Source: Tetracentron sinense | Taxonomy: Eukaryota > Streptophyta > Magnoliopsida > Trochodendrales > Trochodendraceae | Direction of reading: 5' to 3' | Length of the DNA: 64,000 bases | Assembly: GCA_015143295.1 (NCBI GenBank) | Contig: CM026570.1 | Coordinates: 21,459,250-21,523,249 of the forward strand | The notes under the pieces: model-generated | Told to the model about the DNA's origin: nothing | The model's database searches: none | What the model saw: the letters and a program-made list of their open reading frames with translations, nothing else | Part shown: positions 55,096-64,000 of the stretch, in pieces | How the letters are laid out: every line of letters starts with the position of its first letter | Numbering within the stretch: position 1 is the first letter of the stretch | Program-made: the position numbers and the translations under genes

Positions 55096-56510
55096 GTGTT
55101 TTTACAGAAATTTAGTAAGGGTGTTATGGTCTTTTGTCAGTTCACTCTTACCTTAAGAGTTTAACCCGAGCCTTTAGGGCTCATTCTCAACACTTAGAGA
55201 GTTTGAGAGAATAGGAGAAGGGGAGAAGGCGATTCCAACCTAGGGTTTCCATTTTGGAGAGAAATCAAAGGGTTTGAAACCCTAGATCAACCTCAAGCCC
55301 GTTTTCTTCAAGATTTCGGTTCAGGCATTGTAGAGCTCGCGATCCAAGCTAGGGCAGTAACTCACAGTCATTTGGAAAGAGGGTTTCTTCCTCATTTCTT
55401 CGAGGTCGGTACTTCTTACTACCCTCCTAGTTATAGTTCCTCTTTCCTCTTCTTTTCTTTTGATTTCCTTTCATTTACACATGTGCTATGAGATGGATGA
55501 ATGGTAAATGGTGAATGGTGAATGGAGATGGGATAGGCGATTGGATGCCAATGGTTGTGTGTGATGAACAAATGGGGAAGGGCATTGTTCCAATAATGAA
55601 CATACATGTATGATTTGAGTAAAAACCCATCTAGAAAAGCATGTTGTAGGGTAAATCCATAATGAACATACCATGTTTGATGAAATGCCAAGGTGAATAA
55701 AGTAAGCTGTAAATTCGCAAGTGCATGCCTAATGAATTCTGAATATTGCTAGGGCCTATGATAGTGTGTTTCCTGCTTTCCCATAATGCTATGAATATTA
55801 CATTACTCAATCTTTGATGATATATGTGTTGTGAAATTACCCAAATGTCATCTTTAAATTTGAATGCAAGTATGTACACGGTTCCCACGAGCACGGCATG
55901 CATGGCATGATTTATCGAGGTTTTCAAGAACATGGTTGGAGGTGGGACATATCCTTCGATATGTTTTACCTCGCTTTTCACAAGAAGACAAGAACCAACA
56001 TTCCACGATGGGTCTCCCCTCACTCACAAGTACATATCATGAAGAAGGGCCTCCCTTCCCTCGCAAGTACATACATATCATAAAGAAGGGTCTCCCTTCC
56101 CTCGCAATTGCATTGCATAAAGAAGGGTCTCCCTTCCCTCTCAAGGCATCTCTCAAGGCATCTCACAAGTGCATCTCACAAGTTACATGATCACAAGCAA
56201 GCATGCATGACATGACACGACATACAAGAATCAAGCAAGATAGGCAAGACAAGCTTTCAAGTACGAAAAGATATTTCAAGTACGAAAAGATATTTCAAGT
56301 CAAGTCAAGTGCACGATGTTTTTAAGAGGATTTATCGGCTTTCTACGAATTACAAGTATGATTATAAACTGCTTTACTTCCTTGTATGATATGAATCGTT
56401 TCCGTTTGACATATATGAATTGCTCCTGATCATGTATTGCCATTTCTATGTTATAATTGTTGGTTAGTATGTAGTACCCGCTGAGTATTCCATGCTCAGC
56501 CGTACTTCTT

Positions 56511-56630
56511 ATGTCGGCAGGTTCTGAGGGAGCTGCTACTCCATTTGATGTTTGTGCTCCTGGTCCATGGGTGGAAGAGGAGTACGTCGAGGAGCCTTTG
56601 GAGGAACCTCCCGTAGAGGGTTATCAGTAG
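56511..56630 (+). CDS. Conserved 39-residue LTR reading frame (copy 4)
   Basis: It has the same predicted protein as the copy at 463-582, with about five base differences, all silent. Starts MSAGSEGAATPFD and ends at TAG. Confidence concerns conservation of the frame. Translation is unknown. Confidence 0.35.
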   Translation: MSAGSEGAATPFDVCAPGPWVEEEYVEEPLEEPPVEGYQ

Positions 56631-56920
56631 GTGGTGATTAGATTCTGAGTGGATTAGCTGTGGGTGAGATGAGAGTCAGATTTATGTATTCTGGCGGGCA
56701 TGTCCGCACTTTCTTTTGGATTCTTTTTGTATAAACTTGGATTGCTTATGTATATACATAGAGGTTTGGTAGACTTCCGCTATACCATGTTTATGTTTCT
56801 GCTGTTTTGTCCTCTATTGTATATGCTCTGTGGGTTTTGCAGGTTGGTTTGTCAAGAAGTCATGATTGTCGTCCAAAGTTCACTCTAACTCCTAGGGTGG
56901 GTTTTGGGTCGCGATAGAAG

Positions 56921-56932
56921 TGGTATCAGAGC
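56921..56932 (+). other. Primer-binding site of Tekay element F
   Basis: TGGTATCAGAGC, initiator-Met type, four bases after the LTR. Confidence 0.9.
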
Positions 56933-57278
56933 TTAGGCTTTAGGTCTCTAGGGTCACTTAGAATCTTATACCACGGCTTGACAAGAGCATATGTTAGGAA
57001 ACAAGTTAAAATGGAAGTAAGTCGGAAGAGAGTCTTGATCCAAGTGGTAGACTAAACTTTAGTCTTAGTCGAAAATGGTTGCTTTAACCAAGTACGGGTC
57101 CTAGGTACGCTAGAACACTAAAGTATGAGTATAATGTGATGAATACTCTGATGACTTGATGTGATGTATATTAGTATTATACAACTAATACAAATTGAAT
57201 TATTGTGAAATAACATTGAAATAAACTGTGGTTTCAAGATTAGACTCATGTGGTGCTATTGTTCTCAGGACTTTAGTC

Positions 57279-58527
57279 ATGAGGCGGGGCACACGGGGTC
57301 ACGGACCACACACCAGAGCTTCATCTTCTTCCAGAGATGAGGATGAGCAGCCGGACCTCTCTCAGGTCTTAGGCACTATTGCTGAGACACTCGCCATACT
57401 GGCGGCTCGGCAAGCTATACCATCGTCGACGGCACCTACTCCACCGCCCGCAGCTCCAGTACATCGTACCGCTGGAGTTGAGGCATTCAGGAGATTGAGG
57501 CCTCCACCATTCCATGGGAGTGTGGACCCTCTTGCTGCGGAGACATGGATCCTCCAGATGGAGAAGATCTTTGTGGTCCTCTCGCCTACAGAGGAGGAGA
57601 GAGTAGCATGGGCAGCTTTCATGCTAGAGAGTGAAGCCCACCATTGGTGGTTGTCCGCATTGAGGATGCGAGATCTGACCATGCAGGGTCTACCTTGGAC
57701 TTGGGAGGAGTTCAAGGATACTTTTTACAAGAAGTATTTTCCGATTGGAGCACGGGAAAAGAAAGAGAGAGAATTCATCAACCTTGAACAAGGTTTGATG
57801 TCGGTGGCACAATACGAGGCCAAGTTCTCGGAGTTGTCGAGATTTGTGCCTCACATGGTTGCTACTGAGGCAATGAAGGCGAGAAGATTTGAGCAAGGGC
57901 TCAAGGATGTGATTATGGAGAAGGTTTCCGTTTTCAGGCATGCTACCTACCCTGAGGTAGTAGACAAGGCCTTATTGGTCGAGGCCAATTCAGAGACAGT
58001 GTCCAAGAAGAGGGAGTTGGCGAGAGGCCAATCCAGTGGTCCAACACCTCTAGAGAGGCGGGCCCGGACTGGTCCTTATCAGTATACGTGGCCAGCACCA
58101 CCGATGAGGCCATCTTATGCGCCTCCAGCTCCCCGGCAGTATGTGCCTCAGGCGCCGAGACCTCAGGCTCTTCCAGCCCCACGGCCTGTTGCACCTCAGA
58201 CGATGAGGTATGCTCCACCTCCGGCCCCTCCGACTTATGCACACGAGGTCTGCACTTCATGCGGCCGAAGGCACCCGGCAGGGGATTGCCGAAGGGCATC
58301 GGGTGGATGTTTTAATTGTGGTCGCCAGGGCCATATGATCAGGGATTGCCCCAGTCGGCATTTACCAGGCTAGTCTCAGGGGATTAGGCCCCCAGCACAC
58401 CCAGCAGGATCATATCAGGCATCATCCCAGACTACCCGGTCTACACCTCAGTCTCGCCAGGCGAACCAGGGGTGAGTTTTTGCCTTGACAGAGGGTGATG
58501 CACTTGCATCTGACGATGTGGTGCAAG
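57279..58527 (+). CDS. gag: Tekay gag region of element F
   Basis: I prefer the start at MRRGTRGHGPHTRASSSS. An upstream in-frame ATG at 57228 has no counterpart motif and lies in the leader. Gag-domain motifs are PFHGSVDPLAAETWILQMEK, HHWWLSALRMRDL, FKDTFYKKYFP and EFINLEQGLMSVAQYEAKF. A proline/alanine-rich linker (APRQYVPQAPRP), CTSCGRRHPAGDC and the CCHC knuckle CFNCGRQGHMIRDC follow. The region forms the particle shell and binds RNA. It contains at most a couple of breaks. Confidence 0.88.
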
Positions 58528-58671
58528 GTACGCGTTTGGAGTTATTTTCTTTAGTCGTGATTGTTATGTTATGTTTTATTCCATGTGTACGTACTTGGTA
58601 TGCTATATATGTATATACCTATGTGTATACACTGTTGATGCTTGAATTGACGTGACTAGCTAAAATTTCAG
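58528..58671 (+). other. 144-bp intron-like segment in Tekay element F
   Basis: Starts GTACGCGTTTGG, ends AAAATTTCAG, AT-rich. Its length and position are the same as the segment at 14441-14584 in element D. A CTAGCTAA-like branch context lies ~15 bp before the AG. Splicing is inferred. Confidence 0.5.
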
Positions 58672-60450
58672 GAGCCCTACTAGTCAATGAGTGTTTGGCT
58701 CGAGTGTTGATTGATACCGGGTCTACTCATTCATTTGTCTCGCCGAGTTTTTCAGAAGGCTTTTCTGTGGAGCCAAGTCAGCTAGAACCGAAGTTAGCCA
58801 TTTCGACTCCTCTCGGCAAAACAGTAGCGGCAGATAAAGTGTACAGAAAAAGTGTGGTCCAAGTTGGAAGCCACGAGTTGGTGGTTGATCTCATCGTCCT
58901 TAGATTCCAAGACTTTGATGTTATTTTGGGAATGGATTGGTTAGCGGCACATCATGGGCATGTAGCTTGCTTTGAGAAAATGGTACTCTTCAAGCCTGTA
59001 GAAGGAAAACCATTTCACTTTCGAGGGTTGAGAAGTAGAGACATTGCCCGCTTTGCGGCGTTGAGCTTAGCTAACCCCGAGGCAAAGGACTCATCGACTA
59101 TTCCGGTTATGAGTGAGTTCCTGGATGTATTTCCAGAGGAGTTGCCAGGATTGCCTCCAGACAGGGAGATTGAGTTTATGATCGAGCTTGCACCAGGCAC
59201 AGCTCCTGTTTTCAGAGCTCCATATAGGATGGCCCCTATTGAAATCAAGGAGCTGAAGACTCAGTTGGAGGAATTGCAAGGCCTTGGCTTCATTCGACCA
59301 AGTGTCTCACCGTGGGGTGCCCCAGTGTTGTTTGTTAAGAAGAAAGATGGCTCGATGCGGATGTGTGTCGATTACCGGCAATTGAACAAAGTCACTATAA
59401 AGAATAAGTATCCCTTGCCTTGGATTGATGAATTGTTCGATCAGTTGAAGGGAGCGAGATTTTTCTCGAAGATAGACCTTCGATCGGGTTATCACCAGTT
59501 GAAGACTAAGGTGGAAGATGTTCCCAAAACTGCTTTCAGGACTCGGTATGGACACTATGAGTTCTTGGTGATGCCTTTTGGACTCACGAACGCGCCGGCA
59601 ACCTTTATGGATTTGATGAACCGGGTATTCCGGCCATATCTTGATAGGTGCGTGATTGTATTTGTTGATGACATTTTAGTCTATTCCCAGACACGGGAAG
59701 ATCACACACGCGACCTATGCCTTGCTTTAGAAACGTTAAGAGAGCACAAGCTATACGCCAAACTTAGCAAGTGTGAGTTTTGGTTGGAAGAGGTGGCATT
59801 CCTAGGCCACGTTGTATCAGCGGAAGGCATTTCGGTGGATCCAAAGAAGATAGAGGCAGTCATGAGTTGGGCGAGGCCCAAGAGTGTCACGGAGATACGT
59901 AGTTTTCTTGGGTTGGCAGGCTACTATAGGAGATTCGTAGAGGGTTTCTCTAGCCTTGCAGTACCGCTCACTTACCTGACAAGGAAGAACGCCAAGTTTA
60001 TATGGAGTGATAAGTGCGAGATCAGTTTCACGGAACTGAAGAAGAGGCTTACTACAGCCCCGGTCCTTACTGTGCCATCTGGACCTTATGGGTATGAGGT
60101 GTATAGTGATGCCTCACACGTTGGACTTGGGTGTGTACTCATGCAGCACAAGAAAGTCATTGCCTATGCATCAAGGCAGTTGAAGGAGCATGAGAAGAAT
60201 TATCCCACGCACGACTTGGAGCTTGCGGCGGTCGTGTTTGCACTTAAGATTTGGCGTCATTACCTTTATGGGGTGGAGTTCTATGTATTTACCGATCAGA
60301 AGAGTCTCAAGTACCTCTTTTCCCAAAAGGAGCTGAATCTAAGGCAAAGGCGTTGGATGGAATTTCTGAAGGACTATGATTGTACCATTCGATACCACCC
60401 GGGTAAAGCGAATGTAGTGGCCGATGCTTTGAGTAGAAGACCTCAAGGGT
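58672..60450 (+). CDS. pol: Tekay protease, reverse transcriptase and RNase H of element F
   Basis: The protease has [16 protein letters not shown] near 58710 and VILGMDWL near 58925. The RT lead-in is [18 protein letters not shown] motifs are [66 protein letters not shown] and catalytic [10 protein letters not shown] (~59655-59685). The [11 protein letters not shown] and [13 protein letters not shown] thumb follows. RNase H has [39 protein letters not shown] and ends VVADALSRR near 60440. All catalytic blocks are readable. Confidence 0.9.
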
Positions 60451-61996
60451 TGTTAGCACATATGTTGGTTCAAGAATGGAAGCTACTAGAAGATTTGGTA
60501 AATCTGGACATCAGTGTGAATAACTCTGTCCGTGGTCCTACCTTGGCAAATGTTACTGTTTGGCCGTACATTATAGATTTGATCCAAGAATATCAAGCCA
60601 TGGATGCTGAATTGTTGGCTTAGCGGGACAAGGAAGTTGCTAAGGGTAGTGAGGACTTCTCTCTCACTAGTCGGGGTGCTATCACATTCAAGGGAAGGCT
60701 GTGCGTCCCAGCCAAGGCAGATCTTCGAAGAGAGATTTTGGATGAAGCACACGTTCGAAGTACACAGTGCATCCAGGGGGTACGAAGATGTACCAGAACC
60801 TCAAGAGTCACTTTTGGTGGCGGAATATGAAGAGGGATGTTGCAGAATATGTGGCACGATGCTTGGTGTGTCAACAGGTAAAAGCAGAACACATGCGGCC
60901 CGCCGGTCTATTGCATCCTCTCCCTATTCCCGAGTGGAAATGGGAGAACATATCCATGGACTTCATAGTTGGCTTGCCAAAGACGGCAAGGGGCTCAGAT
61001 GCGATATGGGTAGTAGTGGATCGTTTGACAAAGTTCACTCATTTCTTACCCTACCGAACCACTTTCAACTCAAGTCAGTTGGCTGCACTATACATCAAGG
61101 AAGTAGTTAGATTGCACGGAGTGCCTGTTAGTATTGTGTCGGATCGGGATCCAAGATTCACGTCAAGATTTTGGAAAAGTTTCCAGGAGGCTATGGGTTC
61201 CCGAATTGATTTCAACACCGTTTTTCATCCACAGATGGATGGACAAACCGAGAGAGTGAACCAAGTCATTGAAGACATGCTTCAGGCTTGTATGTTGGAT
61301 TTCAGAGGCAGTTGGGAAGAGCACTTGCCTTTGGTTGAATTTGCCTATAATAACAGCTATCAGGCAAGTATTCAAATGGCACCATTTGAGGCCTTGTATG
61401 GGCGAAGTTGTAGGTCTCCTCTCTATTGGGATGAGGTAGGAGAAAGGAAAGTACTTGGTCCGGAGTTGATTGAGCAAACTGCAAACACAGTTAAGATCAT
61501 TCGGGATCGATTGAAAGCCGCTCAAGATCGCCAGAAAAGCTATGCGGACACACACCGTAGGGACTTGGAATTTCAAGTAGGGGATCAAGTCTTTGTGAAA
61601 GTATCTCCTAGCAAAGGGATCATTAGATTTGGCAAGCGAGGCAAGCTCAGTCCTCGGTATGTTGGGCCTTTTGAGATTATCACACGAGTTGGTGAGGTTA
61701 CTTACAGGGTAGCTCTCCCACCTCACATGGCTGCAGTTCATAACGTCTTCCATGTGTCTATGCTTCGGAAGTACATTATGGATCCTTCGCATGTCATAGA
61801 CTTGGAACCGTTGGAGATTCGAGAGGATCTCACCTTGATTGAAAAGCCGGTTCAGATTTTGGATCGAAGAGATCAGGTGCTTCGCAACAAGACAATCCCT
61901 TTGGTTCTTGTGCAATGGCAACACCATGCTCGGGAAGAAGCTACATGGGAGCGTGAAGCCGAAGTCAAAGCAAAGTACCCAGAATTAATTGAATGA
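60451..61996 (+). CDS. pol: Tekay integrase and chromodomain of element F
   Basis: The zinc-binding region is [17 protein letters not shown]...[11 protein letters not shown] near 60767-60895. The core has [23 protein letters not shown] and a [14 protein letters not shown] region supplying D, D and E. The [19 protein letters not shown] and [13 protein letters not shown]-terminal blocks follow. The end, about 61810-61996, is a chromodomain-like segment ([28 protein letters not shown]) as in chromoviruses, thought to steer insertion to heterochromatin. A small number of breaks. Confidence 0.87.
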
Positions 61997-62077
61997 GTTT
62001 TTGGAATGAGTTTTTATATGACTGTAATTTCCTTTTTGATTTGTAATACAAGTAGTGTCTGAATTTCGAGGATGAAA

Positions 62078-62097
62078 TTTTTGTAAGGGGGGGAGGA
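62078..62097 (+). other. Polypurine tract of Tekay element F
   Basis: GTAAGGGGGGGAGGA directly precedes the 3' LTR at 62098. It matches the tract of element D. Confidence 0.88.
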
Positions 62098-64000
62098 TGT
62101 AGAACCCCAGACTTTTTCATGCTTAAAACATGACACTTTCGTTGTCATTTTGCCTTTTAAGAGGTATAATTAATAAATAAGGAAGAAATTGGAAATTTCG
62201 AAATGTCAGAAATGTTCCTTTCCGAAGTACGACCACAACACAAGTTGAATCGTCAAAATCGGATGAACGAGTCAAAAGATATGGCCAAAACAGTCTGAAC
62301 CTGTAGGCAAACGTAGCTCGGAAGGCACTAAGGACGTGCTCTGACGTCGTACTCTGATAACGTAGCACAGACAACGTACTCTGATAACGTATACTGTGTG
62401 CATCCGTTGTACAGCTCACAATGGGCACGTTGTACAACTCACCACGGGCACGCTGTACATAAGACAACGGACAACGTGTTCAGCACTATCCACAACGGAC
62501 AACGTGTTTGGCACTGTTCACAGCTCAACGAGCTCAGCACTATGCACAACACAACGGACAACGTGTTTGGCACTGTTCACAGCTCAACGAGCTCAGCACT
62601 ATGCACAACACAACGGACCACGAGTTGACACTGTTCACAGCACCACGAGTTGACACTGTTCACAGCACTACGAGTTGGCACTGTTCACAGCACCACGAGT
62701 TGGCACTGTTCACAGCACCACGAGTTGACACTGTTCACAGCACAACGAGTTGACACTGTTCACAGCACCACGAGTTGACACTGTTCACAGCACCACGAGT
62801 TGGCACTGTTCACAGCACAACGAGTTGACACTGTTCACAGCACCACGAGTTGGCACTGTTCACAGCACAACGAGTTCGACACTCATGTTTTTACAGAAAT
62901 TTAGTACGGGTGTTATGGTCTTTTGTCAGTTCACTCTTACCTTAAGAGTTTAACCCGAGCCTTTAGGGCTCATTCTCAACACTTAGAGAGTTTGAAAGAA
63001 TAGGAGAAGGAGAGAAGGCGATTCCAACCTAGGGTTTCCATTTTGGAGAGAAATCAAAGGGTTTGAAACCCTAGATCAACCTCAAGCCCGTTTTCTTCAA
63101 TATTTCGGTTCAGGCATTGTGGAGCTCGCGATCCAAGCTAGGGCAGCAACTCACAGTCATTTGGAAAGAGGGTTTCTTCCTCATTTCTTCGAGGTCGGTA
63201 CTTCTTACTACCCTCCTAGTTATAGTTCCTCTTTCCCCTTCTTTTCTTTTGATTTCCTTTCATTTACACATGTGCTATGAGATGGATGAATGGTGAATGG
63301 TGAATGGTGAATGGTGAATGGAGATGGAATGGGCGATTGGATGCCAATGGTTGTGTGTGATGAACAAATGGGGAAGGGCATTGTTCCAATAATGAACATA
63401 CATGTATGATTTGAGTAAAAACCCATCTAGAAAAGCATGTTGTAGGGTAAATCCATAATGAACATACCATGTTTGATGAAATGCCAAGGTGAATAAAGTA
63501 AGCTGTAAATTCGCAAGTGCATGCCTAATGAATTCTGAATATTGCTAGGGCCTATGATAGTGTGTTTCCTGCTTTCCCATAATGCTATGAATATTACATT
63601 ACTCAATCTTTGATGCTATATGTGTTGTGAAATTACCCAAATGTCATCTTTAAATTTGAATGCAAGTATGTACACGGTTCCCACGAGCATGGCATGCATG
63701 GCATGATTTATGGAGGTTTTCAAGAACATGGTTGGAGGTGGGACATATCCTACGATATGTTTTACCTCGCTGTTCACAAGAAGACAAGAACCAACATTCC
63801 ACGAGGGGTCTCCCCTCACTCACAAGTACATATCATGAAGAAGGGCCTCCCTTCCCTCGCAAGTACATACATATCATAAAGAAGGGTCTCCCTTCCCTCG
63901 CAAGTGCATTGCATAAAGAAGGGTCTCCCTTCCCTCTCAAGGCATCTCTCAAGGCATCTCACAAGTGCATCTCACAAGTTACATGATCACAAGCAAGCAT
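62098..64000 (+). mobile_element. 3' LTR of Tekay element F (cut by window end)
   Basis: Same start as 54272. The 25/60-bp array lies at 62470-62880, with fewer ~60-bp units and a different order of 25-bp variants than the 5' copy. Elsewhere it is nearly identical to the 5' LTR. The window ends before the 120-bp frame would appear. Confidence 0.92.

Larger units (their letters stand above)
54272..56916 (+). mobile_element. 5' LTR of Tekay element F (2645 bp)
   Basis: TGTAGAACCCCAGAC...TCGCGATA. Contains the 25-bp array 54640-55095 and the 120-bp reading frame 56511-56630. The section from about 55978 onwards matches the LTR at 1-872. Confidence 0.92.
54272..64000 (+). mobile_element. Tekay-type (chromovirus) Ty3/gypsy element F, continues past window
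   Basis: 5' LTR 54272-56916, Met PBS 56921-56932, gag-pol 57279-61996, polypurine tract, and 3' LTR from 62098 to beyond the window end. The two LTRs are almost identical where they can be compared, and the coding region has only about three breaks. This is the youngest-looking insertion here. It sits inside another LTR of its own family. Confidence 0.93.

Overview
This 64-kb window is plant repeat-rich DNA, almost certainly heterochromatin of an angiosperm and probably a eudicot. The evidence is a dense stack of plant LTR-retrotransposon lineages: Athila, Sirevirus/Maximus, Tekay, Tat/Ogre-like and Tork. They carry plant primer-binding sites (mostly initiator-Met tRNA), plant env-like open reading frames and one CACTA-type transposon end. 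I found no host gene, rRNA, tRNA gene or CRISPR array. All reading frames of recognisable family belong to mobile elements.

Layout. The oldest framework from 2395 to 46509 is one Athila-type Ty3/gypsy element on the + strand, cut into three visible pieces (2395-5126, 27424-30660, 43206-46509). Its left end, beyond 2394, was hit by a minus-strand Sirevirus-like copia (visible 873-2394). That copia was itself hit by a Tekay gypsy element whose last 872 bases open the window. The Athila RT region was hit by a long Sirevirus (5127-27423, TSD TTGTC). The Sirevirus then received a whole minus-strand Tekay element (8204-17993, TSD TATAC) and a minus-strand solo LTR of a related Sirevirus (22567-23906, TSD ATTCT). 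The Athila env-like region was hit by a minus-strand Tat/Ogre-like element without recognisable pol (30661-43205, TSD TACAT).

Right of the Athila LTR lie a Tat LTR relic (46510-47460), unassigned DNA with a possible Helitron end, a CACTA-type terminus (48150-48660) and a ~178-bp tandem repeat (49190-50600). Next come a truncated Tork-like copia (51428-52292), an Athila LTR in minus orientation (52293-53875) and three stacked same-direction gypsy LTR starts (53876, 54032, 54272). The last opens a young, nearly complete Tekay element that runs off the right edge.

Most interesting signals. (1) Family-specific short palindromes sit just upstream of the TATA box in LTRs of several unrelated families. 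In both the Sirevirus and the Athila element the same family-specific palindrome recurs directly upstream of the env-like reading frame, suggesting an internal promoter-like module. (2) A 120-bp reading frame inside the Tekay LTR keeps its exact length, start and stop in all four visible LTR copies, and the two plus-strand copies differ only at silent positions. (3) The Tat-like element carries a gag remnant, no visible pol and a 3' region of several different tandem arrays with a shared ~40-bp period. (4) Both Tekay copies carry a 144-bp GT...AG intron-like segment between the gag zinc knuckle and the protease.
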